DNA of 20,516 nucleotides from CAYMAZ01 sp964428185 (GTDB lineage Bacteria; Bacteroidota; Bacteroidia; Bacteroidales; DTU049). Both the position numbers and the translations under genes were made by a program. Each line of letters opens with the position of its first letter. Within the stretch, counting starts at the first letter, position 1. A model generated the notes under the pieces. That model was not told the DNA's origin and did no database searches. It worked only from the letters and a program-made list of their open reading frames with translations. Shown piece by piece: positions 7,397 through 15,181 of the stretch. The stretch is from positions 1 through 20,516 of the forward strand of contig CAYRXH010000042.1 in NCBI GenBank assembly GCA_964428185.1, read 5' to 3'.

Positions 7397-10300
7397 GTGT
7401 TTTCCTTTAAAAAACACCGGTTTTTTGTTTTGCTTTTCAGAGTGTGTCTGCTAATTTTTTTATTGAGACAGGCTTGTATGCTTACAGCACAAACTGATCA
7501 GGATCTGATAGTGCTGGCTGATCGTCATTTTCAGGAAGAGAACTATCCTGAAGCGATGCGGCTGTATTCTCAGTTGCTCAGCCTGCACAGGAATGATCCA
7601 TTGTATTCATATCGTTTTGGCGTATCAAAACTCTATTCAGATCGCAGTGATCCCAATGCCACCATAAAATATATTGAAGCAGGATATGGAAAACTGACTG
7701 GTGATGATGCAATTCTGCTGAATTTTCACCTTGCAACTGCCTATCATTTGACCTTCAGGTTTATTGAAGCAATGAGGTATTACGGATATTTCAAAGACCA
7801 AGCTCACAATAAAAAATTCCTGTCCTATGACGTGGACCGTAGAATCGAAATGTGTCGCAACGGAATGATGCTGTTGCAGAATATCAGAGATCTGTATGTT
7901 TTTGAAAAACATCATGTGAGCAGTGAAAGTTTTTTCAGATCATATAATATAAGCAGATTCGGAGGAAAGCTTTTGGTAAAACCAGATATTTTCAAAACGA
8001 AATTTGATAAAAAACAAGGAGAAACAACCATCATTTTCCTTTCTGATACTCAGAATGTGGTGTATTATTCCAGCTACGGACGCGACGGAAGCAGCGGAAA
8101 AGACATTTACCGTTCCTTTAAAATAGGAAGCGGGTGGACAAGCCCTGAGCGACTCAGTAATGTGATAAATACTGAATATGATGAGGATTATCCTTTTATC
8201 CTGCCCGATGGGAAAACGCTGTATTTCTGTTCAAAGGGACATAACAGCATGGGCGGCTATGATGTGTTCAGATCAGTCTGGGATAAGGAAAAAGATAACT
8301 GGTCGGAGCCCGTGAATCTAGATTTTGCAGTGAATACTCCATTTGATGATATCCTGTTCGTCACTGACAAAGAGGAAAAATATGCTTATTTTTCCTCTGT
8401 AAGAGGAAGCGGCCTTGAGCAAATCAATGTGTTCCTTGTGAGAATTGATATCAGACCTGAGGATACTTCTGAAGAACTGCTGGCTGTGGTTACAGACTTG
8501 ACTGCTGATGTCACCGATTCAGTATATATCGAGGCTGTACATAAAATTCAACAGATTTCAAATCTTGATGTCAATGCTTCAAAAGAGGAATTTGACAAAA
8601 GGGATGAAGAACGAAGAAAACAGTTGTATGCTGATAATTACAAATATAATATTTCCGAGAATCCTACAGACGAGGAACTGATCAATCTGACTTTTCAGTA
8701 TGCAGGAGATGCCGAACGTTCTTTTCTCAATTTGAGACAGAAAAGAGAGGCTGCCGAACTGAGTGCTGAAAGATACAAGGACAGAGCAAACAAATATACA
8801 GCAGAAGCAGACAGACTGTATGATCAGGCTCTAACAGAAACTGAAGCTGTAAAGAAAAGGCAACTAAGTGAACAGGCGACTGAAATGAGAATGAAAGCCG
8901 CTGAAGCAGATATGCAGTATAAAAAAACCAATGAGTTAGTACGGGAACTCACCAAATCAATTGAATTTCAGTCTTCAGAATATAATAAAATTTTGCTCAG
9001 AGCCGGCGAAATTCAACGTCTTGCATCAGGGAGACAGATTGATACTTCTGTCGTTCTCCTGAAACAACTCATTGATGACATCAAAGTTTATGAAATGAAT
9101 ATTCAGGACTTCATTGCTGAAACATTTCCTTCATACGAAATTCTTGAATATTATGATGCTGAGATTTCGGATGCCATTGAGAAAATTGACAGTTTTAACA
9201 ATGCTTTGCGTGAACTTGAAGCTGAACTGGAACTGTATGACAATGAACTGCTGCTTGTGAAAGATTCTGAAAGGAAAAACGATCTGCTGAAGGAAATGGA
9301 AGTCACACAGAATTCGGTTGCCGAACTTACCGCTACCAAACAGGACCTTGAAAACAGAGTGATTGACCTGGAGCAGAGCAGGAAAACAGCTTCATCAATG
9401 ATTGAATCTTCTGAATATTCTGTGCTTGCTGATGTCATACTGGTTGAAGAACTGATGGTTAGCAATCCTGACTCTCTAAATATGTTGATATCAAATTCTG
9501 ACCTGCCGACCGAAAATTTCATCGCAGAGAACAATGGTGATTCTGTCGTCAATAACACATCAACCGATACCGTAAACACTACTGTTTTGAACAATACTGT
9601 GGCAGAAAATACTATAACAAACGAAAACACAACAACAGACACTTTCCATACCACTCATATTCCCAATAATACTGATCTGGTTATCAACACTAATGATACT
9701 GATACTCAGTATGCATGGAATGTTACCGATCCCACAGACACTACTGATATCGCAGATACTCTGAACAATACAGTGAATGACACTGCACTGGTGAATAATA
9801 CTCTTCTTACTGATACAGCAACGACTAACCCTGTAAATAATACTCTTACAGACAGAACTGATATTGTTGCAGTTGAATCGGTGAATGAAACCAAATATGC
9901 ACTTATTGACCGAGATAAAAAATCGGCGGCACTTAAAACCATCATGGAAAGTGAAGAATCCACAGAATTTAAAACCCACGAAATCCTCAGGTTTTTAGAT
10001 GAGGAAAAAGCTTTTCTTAGAATACAGAAACAAACGGTCAATAATGATATTGCCAAAATTGTCAAAGGTATAGAGTCAACTGAAAGTCAGCTTACAGAGA
10101 TAAACACCCGGCTTTCAGAACCAGATATTTCAGCCTTTGACAGGAGAATGCTTGAAACTGAGTGGAACCGGCTCATGAATAATTATGCTGATGATCTGAA
10201 ACAACTGGATAAGTTGCTTATGGTCAGCGAGATGATTGATGCTCAGATTCAGCAGACAGATGACGTTGCTGCTCAGGTTGAGACATCTTCTGAAGAGATT

Positions 10301-12976
10301 TTTACTCTGATCAGTCAGGGCAATGAAAACCGTGCACTTACAGAGTTCAGAAAAATGACTGCTTATCTTGTATATCAGTCAGAACGCATATTCACTTATC
10401 CTGAGTCAGTTTCTTTGATTGTTCAGAAAAACATTGAAGCAATTCGGGAACAAAAGCAGCGACAGGAAACAAAAGCACAGAATGCTGAAAACAAAGCAGT
10501 TCAGTTTGAGAACAAAGCTGCCGATGCAACAGAAAAGGCACAAAACGCAAAAAATCCGGAGAAGCAACAGGAGTATTTTGATGTTGCGCTTACGTGTTCT
10601 GAGCAGGCAGAGATATACAGGGACTCTGCAGCTTCTTACCGCAAGGAGGCAGAATCACTGCAGTTGAATGCAGATGCGCTGAGAGACAGTGAAAAGGACA
10701 TCATCAGGTATGCAGAGTCTCTTGGAAATGTTGCCCCTGAAGAAATGAACAACACTTATTCCATGACAGAAACTACGCCCGATGCCAGAAAAATTGACCG
10801 TATGGAGATGCTGATTGCTGAAAATCCATGGGCCGAGAATTTCTTCGAGAGGGTGTCATTGTCCGGACAGTGGTTTGCATCACCCGATATTGCTGATGAC
10901 TCAGCTGTCGCCCTGGTCTTTGTCAGCCCTCCTGTCAATGATAACAGAATGGAAATTGATGCCGCTGACACCACAGTACAGAATTCAGAACAACTCAGGG
11001 AAATTGCTGATAAGGCACAGGCATGGATTTTAAAATCATCAGCTGCCATTTATATTACCAGAATTCAGCAAATAGATCAGGATATTGATACTGTGACTGA
11101 CCCTGTCAGAACTCTTCAATTGTATAACGAACGTGAAAGACTGCAGACTGAACTCACAGAAGTGATGAGTGACTATCATACCATTGCACTTCAGTATGAT
11201 GATTTGGATTCGCTGAGTCCTGAATCACTCCCCTTGTGGGATGAGCTGTCGGTTGATCCGGAGCTGTCAGTGGAAGCCATGAATGCATATATGGAGTCAG
11301 TCCGCCGGAGCATTGATAGTCTGAACCTCATGCTCACTCAGGAACAGAATGAACAGGCACGGAAAAAATTCAGTGAAGATATTTCACGTCTCAAAACTGA
11401 GATCAGGATTTGTGAACTGAAGATTGTTGAGATCATTGCCCGTGCTGATATGTCGCAGCTTACTTTACAGTCTGTTGTTATCCGCAGCCTTCCGATGGCA
11501 CAGATCGATGCCCCTCTTTTAAAAGAATTCAGCAGGCTTGATTCCTTACGAAATGTCTATGAGGCAAATGCATCCATGGCTATGGATGAAGCAGGAGACT
11601 TGCAGACATTGGAACAAAAGCGGGCCTTGTATGTTGAGGCATGGGAGAATACTGAAAAAGCATTGGAAATTCAGAATCAGATGCTTGACATGTACATGAA
11701 ATATGCTGATCCTAGAACTGATTTGAATGCAATTGCAGGAAACCTTATTACTGAGTCTGTAAAGAATACTGAGAAAAGTAGGAATCTTATGGCCTTTGCC
11801 GGAAAATCAGCGAATATGTACGATAGTTCAGCAGTGGTTATGAATACTGCGACATCTGATACTACCGACCGCACAGACATAGGAGAGCCGGTGAACAATT
11901 CTACAATAGTCACCGACCGTACTTCTGAGAATTACGTCGCATATTACAGTGATACCAATCCTGTTCCTGAGCACACAGCCCCCGGCGGCAGACTGCTGTT
12001 CAGGGTTCAGTTTGCTGCTTCACGCCGTGCCGCTGCCAATAATGCCTACAAGGGAATGAATCCCATTTATTATGAACAGTCCGGTGGATGGTACAGATAC
12101 ATGCATGGTGAATTTTATGATCTGAATGCTGCCACCACAGCCAGAAATCAGGTACGCACCATGGGTTTTGCCGATGCTTTTGTTGTTGCCTATTACAACG
12201 GAAAACGAATTACCATTGCCGAAGCCAGAAACATTATGGCTGCACAACCGGGCATCACCTATGCCTCTGCCGGAATTCCCGATGGGGAGACTACGGCAGC
12301 AACAACCACTGCAGTTGAAAATATGACAGAAAACATTCAGTTTGATTCCGTTGAGGGATTCTATTTTGCAGTGCAGGTAGGGGTGTATGGCAAACCCCGT
12401 ACATCACAACAGCTGTTCGGAATTACTCCGCTCATCGAAGAACGACTTGCCAATGGCAATTACAGATATATGACAGGAACATACACCTCGCTGGAAGAAG
12501 CCAATGCTTCCAGAGACAGGATCAGGGCAAACGGTGTCCCCGATGCCTTTGTGGTTGTGTACAGAAACGGAGAACGCATTTTGGTGCGTGAAGCCCAGGA
12601 TTTGATCAATGCAGGTCAACAACCTGCTTCAAATATTTCATTACTGGGTAACACTTCGCGACCTGCAGTTCAGGCCGATCGTTCTGTCAGGGCTGCAAAC
12701 ACAGTGTTCAGTGTTCAGATAGGTGCATTTAGCCACCCGGTCCCCGATGAGGTGATGAATGCGTTCAGGCAGCTCAGCAGTGATGAAGTTTTTTCAATAC
12801 AGGGAGAAAACGGGCTGGTGATTTACACAACAGGCAGGTTTAAAACTCCAGATGAGGCAGAGTTGTTAAAGACGCAGCTCCAGCAGAGCGGAATTCCCGA
12901 TACTTTTGTGATTGCCATTGAGGGAACAACAAAAATCAGCCTGCAGGAAGCCAAGGAACTATTACAGATACCATGA
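7397..12976 (+). CDS. Giant secreted TPR/PD40/helical-stalk protein with three SPOR domains
   Basis: This 1859-residue protein (roughly 210 kDa) starts at GTG; the first ATG, codon 28, would remove the signal peptide (1-31, ending LTA/Q). In order it has TPR-like helices (34-160), a short PD40 block with about three motifs (205-350, including YFCSKGHNSMGGYDVF), helical hairpins and coiled coil (about 380-690), an Asn/Thr/Asp-rich linker (700-835), more helical hairpins (840-1110 and 1195-1475) around a less regular stretch, and three SPOR repeats (1531-1617, 1654-1740, 1767-1856). SPOR domains bind glycan strands lacking stem peptides, so the C-terminus probably touches peptidoglycan at division or remodelling sites. 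The head resembles that of the OmpA/PD40 protein at 1102-3435. No membrane anchor follows the signal peptide, so it is probably periplasmic. The stop overlaps the next start. Function unknown; a long periplasmic scaffold is inferred. Confidence 0.9.
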   Translation: MFSFKKHRFFVLLFRVCLLIFLLRQACMLTAQTDQDLIVLADRHFQEENYPEAMRLYSQLLSLHRNDPLYSYRFGVSKLYSDRSDPNATIKYIEAGYGKLTGDDAILLNFHLATAYHLTFRFIEAMRYYGYFKDQAHNKKFLSYDVDRRIEMCRNGMMLLQNIRDLYVFEKHHVSSESFFRSYNISRFGGKLLVKPDIFKTKFDKKQGETTIIFLSDTQNVVYYSSYGRDGSSGKDIYRSFKIGSGWTSPERLSNVINTEYDEDYPFILPDGKTLYFCSKGHNSMGGYDVFRSVWDKEKDNWSEPVNLDFAVNTPFDDILFVTDKEEKYAYFSSVRGSGLEQINVFLVRIDIRPEDTSEELLAVVTDLTADVTDSVYIEAVHKIQQISNLDVNASKEEFDKRDEERRKQLYADNYKYNISENPTDEELINLTFQYAGDAERSFLNLRQKREAAELSAERYKDRANKYTAEADRLYDQALTETEAVKKRQLSEQATEMRMKAAEADMQYKKTNELVRELTKSIEFQSSEYNKILLRAGEIQRLASGRQIDTSVVLLKQLIDDIKVYEMNIQDFIAETFPSYEILEYYDAEISDAIEKIDSFNNALRELEAELELYDNELLLVKDSERKNDLLKEMEVTQNSVAELTATKQDLENRVIDLEQSRKTASSMIESSEYSVLADVILVEELMVSNPDSLNMLISNSDLPTENFIAENNGDSVVNNTSTDTVNTTVLNNTVAENTITNENTTTDTFHTTHIPNNTDLVINTNDTDTQYAWNVTDPTDTTDIADTLNNTVNDTALVNNTLLTDTATTNPVNNTLTDRTDIVAVESVNETKYALIDRDKKSAALKTIMESEESTEFKTHEILRFLDEEKAFLRIQKQTVNNDIAKIVKGIESTESQLTEINTRLSEPDISAFDRRMLETEWNRLMNNYADDLKQLDKLLMVSEMIDAQIQQTDDVAAQVETSSEEIFTLISQGNENRALTEFRKMTAYLVYQSERIFTYPESVSLIVQKNIEAIREQKQRQETKAQNAENKAVQFENKAADATEKAQNAKNPEKQQEYFDVALTCSEQAEIYRDSAASYRKEAESLQLNADALRDSEKDIIRYAESLGNVAPEEMNNTYSMTETTPDARKIDRMEMLIAENPWAENFFERVSLSGQWFASPDIADDSAVALVFVSPPVNDNRMEIDAADTTVQNSEQLREIADKAQAWILKSSAAIYITRIQQIDQDIDTVTDPVRTLQLYNERERLQTELTEVMSDYHTIALQYDDLDSLSPESLPLWDELSVDPELSVEAMNAYMESVRRSIDSLNLMLTQEQNEQARKKFSEDISRLKTEIRICELKIVEIIARADMSQLTLQSVVIRSLPMAQIDAPLLKEFSRLDSLRNVYEANASMAMDEAGDLQTLEQKRALYVEAWENTEKALEIQNQMLDMYMKYADPRTDLNAIAGNLITESVKNTEKSRNLMAFAGKSANMYDSSAVVMNTATSDTTDRTDIGEPVNNSTIVTDRTSENYVAYYSDTNPVPEHTAPGGRLLFRVQFAASRRAAANNAYKGMNPIYYEQSGGWYRYMHGEFYDLNAATTARNQVRTMGFADAFVVAYYNGKRITIAEARNIMAAQPGITYASAGIPDGETTAATTTAVENMTENIQFDSVEGFYFAVQVGVYGKPRTSQQLFGITPLIEERLANGNYRYMTGTYTSLEEANASRDRIRANGVPDAFVVVYRNGERILVREAQDLINAGQQPASNISLLGNTSRPAVQADRSVRAANTVFSVQIGAFSHPVPDEVMNAFRQLSSDEVFSIQGENGLVIYTTGRFKTPDEAELLKTQLQQSGIPDTFVIAIEGTTKISLQEAKELLQIP
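9494..9901 (+). repeat. Asn/Thr/Asp-rich degenerate repeat linker inside the giant gene
   Basis: This part encodes residues 700-835, dominated by Asn, Thr and Asp with recurring NNT units (for example NNTVAENT, NNTVNDT, NNTLLTDT, NNTLTDRT). At DNA level, 15-base copies at 9791-9805 and 9833-9847 differ at one position, so the region has expanded by short duplications. It contains six D-(S/T)-(A/I/L/V/M/T) triplets, the core of the known Bacteroides O-glycosylation motif. A similar short patch occurs near residues 1484-1512. Confidence 0.75.
11987..12964 (+). repeat. Three tandem SPOR-domain repeats in the giant gene
   Basis: Three units of about 87-90 residues each follow one pattern: an opening strand (FRVQFAAS, FAVQVGVY, FSVQIGAF), a middle strand with an aromatic core (YRYMHGEF, YRYMTGTY, VIYTTGRF), a helix, then (A/P)D(A/T)FV(V/I) and a closing helix with a conserved EA pair. 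The second and third are separated from their predecessors by flexible Ala/Thr- or Ser-rich linkers. The closing helix after the SPOR core is shared by all three and looks like part of the duplicated unit. Confidence 0.85.
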
Positions 12977-13548
12977 CAGAAAGAATACACCTGAAACCCG
13001 GAAATATGTTGTATCCGCTGCCCGTTGTGCTGGTGAGCTGCGGATCAGGAAACGTGCACAATATCATCACCATTGCCTGGGCAGGAACCATCTGCACCAA
13101 TCCGCCCATGCTCAGCATTTCGGTGCGGCCCGAAAGATTTTCTTATGGTCTGATCAAACAATCGGGCGAATTTGTGGTCAACCTGCCCACAGCCTCCATG
13201 GCCAGTGAAGTGGACTTTTGCGGCGTCAGATCAGGCCGTGATATTGACAAATTCAGACATTGCAACTTCGGCAAGACAGCATCCCTTCATGTCAAAACTC
13301 CTGCCATTGCGCAGTGCCCTGTCAATATTGAATGTGTGCTTGAAAATGAACTGAATATGGGTTCTCATACAATGTTTATTGCCCGTGTGGTGTCCGTTTC
13401 GGGATGGGATCAGTTGCACAACAAAAAAACCAAGGCTTTTGAGCTGGAAAAAATACCAATGCTTGTTTATTCACATGGCAGTTATTTTGTCACAGGAAAG
13501 AAACTGGGACAATTCGGTTTTTCTGTGAAGAAATCGCAGAAAAAATGA
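12973..13548 (+). CDS. Flavin reductase-like (flavoredoxin family) FMN-binding protein
   Basis: This 191-residue cytosolic protein fits the flavin reductase-like split-barrel family (flavoredoxin/DIM6-NTAB group), which binds FMN and either reduces free flavin or shuttles electrons. Family-like stretches are the FMN-contact region (HNIITIAWAG, 29-38), the strand-loop SISVRPERFSYGLI (48-61), EFVVNLP (66-72), GSHTMFIARVV (130-140) and the closing YFVTGKKLGQFGFS (171-184). Several Cys are present (23, 41, 83, 97, 115, 121) without a CxxC or iron-sulphur motif. Its ATG overlaps the stop of the giant gene as ATGA, implying translational coupling; Met12 is a less likely start. The DUF364 gene follows after 10 bases. 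The electron donor and acceptor cannot be read. Pairing with a large envelope protein is odd and may be only positional. Confidence 0.88.
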   Translation: MTERIHLKPGNMLYPLPVVLVSCGSGNVHNIITIAWAGTICTNPPMLSISVRPERFSYGLIKQSGEFVVNLPTASMASEVDFCGVRSGRDIDKFRHCNFGKTASLHVKTPAIAQCPVNIECVLENELNMGSHTMFIARVVSVSGWDQLHNKKTKAFELEKIPMLVYSHGSYFVTGKKLGQFGFSVKKSQKK

Positions 13549-13558
13549 AGAAACTGAA

Positions 13559-14380
13559 ATGAAAAACCATGCAATGAAAGGCGAAATCATTGACTATCTG
13601 TTCAATAAACATTGCGAATATGTTAATTCTCTCACAATCAAACGCCTGCTGAAGGGTCTGCATTTCACCGCAGTACAGTTGTCGAATGGCAGTTGTGGGC
13701 TGGCGGCCAGTGAATATACAAAAAATGCTCAGCACATTCATCCGCATCAGCGTTTTTACGGAGCCTTTGCGCCCGGAACTTTCAGAGGCAGCAGAGTGAG
13801 TGAGCTGCTGAAATTCGAAGAAGACGCTCGAGTATCAGAAGCGGTTAAAGTGGCTGTCATCAATGCCGTATCATCGGGGATTGGCTACGGAGAGAGTGCA
13901 CAGATTCACTATACTGACACGCTTGATGTGCTTGATCTGTCAGGTAAAAAGAACATTACCATTGTGGGAGCGTTTCAAAATTATATCAAACGACTGTCAG
14001 AAAGCGGGCATGAGCTGAAAGTTGTTGAACTGAGCAAGGAGTCTCTTCATCCCGAACACCTTCGGTTTTTTGTTGCCTATTCAGACTCGGCAGCTGTGTT
14101 AGCGCATTCAGACATCGTCATCATGACAGGCTCCAGTCTGGTGAACTGCACCTTTGAACATCTGCTTGGCATGTGTGGCGAGCAGACCCAAAAAGTACTG
14201 GCGGGACCAACGGGCGGGATGCTGCCCGGATTTCTGTTTGCAAAGGGGATAGACATCATCGGAGCCACAAGCATCACAGATGCAGAGAGGATGTTCAGCA
14301 TTATTGAGGAAGGCGGCTCGGGCTACCACTTGTTTGAGCAGTGCGCCCGCAAGGTTTGCATTGTGAAAAAACAGATATGA
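13559..14380 (+). CDS. DUF4213/DUF364 Rossmann-like protein
   Basis: This 273-residue protein matches the DUF364 family, called putative heavy-metal chelation proteins, with its usual N-terminal DUF4213 domain (about 5-100). The C-terminal Rossmann-like part begins with ITIVGAF (133-139) and carries the family's two clear motifs, TGSSLVNCT (190-198) and AGPTGGMLPGF (215-225), followed by DIIGATSITDAE (232-243). Known family members often sit near metal or cofactor uptake genes, but no biochemical role is established. It lies 10 bases after the flavin reductase gene and is probably in the same operon, starting at ATG 13559; Met6 (13574) is an alternative. No signal peptide, so cytosolic. The family call is firm; a link to metal or corrinoid handling with the flavin protein is inference. 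Confidence 0.88.
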   Translation: MKNHAMKGEIIDYLFNKHCEYVNSLTIKRLLKGLHFTAVQLSNGSCGLAASEYTKNAQHIHPHQRFYGAFAPGTFRGSRVSELLKFEEDARVSEAVKVAVINAVSSGIGYGESAQIHYTDTLDVLDLSGKKNITIVGAFQNYIKRLSESGHELKVVELSKESLHPEHLRFFVAYSDSAAVLAHSDIVIMTGSSLVNCTFEHLLGMCGEQTQKVLAGPTGGMLPGFLFAKGIDIIGATSITDAERMFSIIEEGGSGYHLFEQCARKVCIVKKQI

Positions 14381-14449
14381 GCTGATTTTTTTCAATCATT
14401 TTGAAAAAAGTAAAAAATTTAATAATTTTACACTTTGGGATGAATATAA

Positions 14450-14469
14450 TGGTCTAAAAAATTAGGCCA
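14450..14469 (+). other. Short RNA hairpin in the spacer
   Basis: TGGTCTAA and TTAGGCCA form an 8-base-pair stem (one G-U pair) around an AAAA loop. No T tract follows on the plus strand, so it is not a standard terminator. It could be an RNA-processing or stabilising element at the end of the upstream transcript, or chance. Confidence 0.35.
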
Positions 14470-14623
14470 GCAACATAAGTTTAAAAATTAACGGTTAAAT
14501 ACATAATGAAAATTGACAGTCATTTTTAATTTAAATTTTCTTTAAATTTTTGATTAATTTTGAATGAAAAATGGTTATTTGCAAAATAAAAATGAGCAGT
14601 TAATTTTTAGAGGGGGCTCAATA

Positions 14624-14655
14624 TTTGATCTTATCTGAATCAAATTGTATTTTTG
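14624..14655 (+). promoter_or_regulatory. Promoter of the MORN-repeat gene
   Basis: TTTG (14624-14627), 20 bases, TATTTTTG (14648-14655): a complete Bacteroidota -33/-7 pair with standard spacing. The expected transcript start is near 14660, about 16 bases before the GTG start at 14676. Confidence 0.75.
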
Positions 14656-14675
14656 TGCTCTGAAATTAAATTACT

Positions 14676-15176
14676 GTGAGGAATCTGTTTATAGTATTGA
14701 TGTGTGTTTGTGGCATTATTTCTGCCCAGACCAGCATTCTTGTGATTGAAACTCCCGATACTTTCAAAATGTATCCCATAACCCTCAATGAGCAGTTGAG
14801 CAGTGAAACACAACGGGTATATCAATTTGATCAATATCCTGAGGTGACTGCAAAGGTCTCATCTTATACAGGGGGAAAACAGAGCGGTAATGAAAAAACA
14901 TTCTATCCTTCGGGACAGGTTTATCAGACGTTTGTTTATGCTGACGGAAAACTTTGGGGAGAGTATAGACAATATTCAGAAGATGGAAAATTGCTGGTGA
15001 GGGGCAATTTTATAAATGATCAACAGCATGGTTTGTGGATTGATCACATCTCGGGATGTACGGGTCGCTATAAAAACGGCAAGAAGCACGGGCGCTGGCG
15101 CTGCAATGAGGGGATAGTTCCCTATAAACTTTATGTTTACAGAAAGGGAAAGTTGATTAGAAGCAGGCAGAAATAA
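14676..15176 (+). CDS. Secreted MORN-repeat protein
   Basis: This 166-residue protein starts at GTG just after a strong promoter and has a signal peptide (about 1-17, MRNLFIVLMCVCGIISA). Residues 62-145 contain MORN_2-type repeats of the YwqK kind: GNEKTFYPSGQV (71-82), GEYRQYSEDGKLLVRGNF (95-112), HGLW (118-121) and NGKKHGRWRCNEG (134-146). Such proteins are often named YwqK-family antitoxins, but exported Bacteroidota members with a few MORN repeats have no known function and no toxin gene is adjacent. The C-terminus is strongly basic (KGKLIRSRQK). It is alone in its transcript and converges on the ComF-family gene with only 5 bases between stops, with no terminator visible there. Confidence 0.85.
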   Translation: MRNLFIVLMCVCGIISAQTSILVIETPDTFKMYPITLNEQLSSETQRVYQFDQYPEVTAKVSSYTGGKQSGNEKTFYPSGQVYQTFVYADGKLWGEYRQYSEDGKLLVRGNFINDQQHGLWIDHISGCTGRYKNGKKHGRWRCNEGIVPYKLYVYRKGKLIRSRQK

Positions 15177-15181
15177 AGGTT

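Larger units (their letters stand above)
14381..14675 (+). other. AT-rich intergenic region with hairpins and a promoter
   Basis: This 295-base spacer holds no convincing gene. After the DUF364 stop there is a weak AT-only hairpin (14387-14395 with 14401-14409), which could slow transcription but has only one G-C pair. Then come a better hairpin (14450-14469), an isolated -7-like TAATTTTG (14555-14562), an AT palindrome (14528-14535 with 14541-14548) and the promoter of the MORN gene. A 24-codon frame at 14564 has no supporting signal. Base composition is clearly more AT-rich than the flanking genes. Confidence 0.6.

Noticed and set aside
9494..9901. CRISPR or structured DNA repeat array in the linker region
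   Set aside because: The repeats are degenerate, in frame and explained by amino-acid composition; there are no constant repeats with unique spacers.
9151..10065. Long open frames on the minus strand opposite the giant gene's linker
   Set aside because: They mirror the repetitive Asn/Thr/Asp codons of the plus strand, are Ser/Val/Ile-rich, have no promoter and lie inside a clearly coding region.
12912..13208. An overlapping plus-strand frame across the giant gene end and the flavin reductase start
   Set aside because: It is a shifted reading of two well-supported genes, with no domain or start signal.
14387..14409. Intrinsic terminator after the DUF364 gene
   Set aside because: The stem has 9 base pairs but only one G-C, and no clear T tract follows the right arm; too weak to call a terminator.
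14564..14638. A 24-codon frame (ATG at 14564) in the AT-rich spacer
   Set aside because: The only -7 box near it (14555-14562) is too close to give a transcript including the ATG, there is no -33 box, and the sequence has no coding character beyond an open frame.
14676..15176. Antitoxin of a toxin-antitoxin pair, as MORN/YwqK proteins are often labelled
   Set aside because: It has a signal peptide and no adjacent small toxin gene; the label comes from family naming, not from evidence here.
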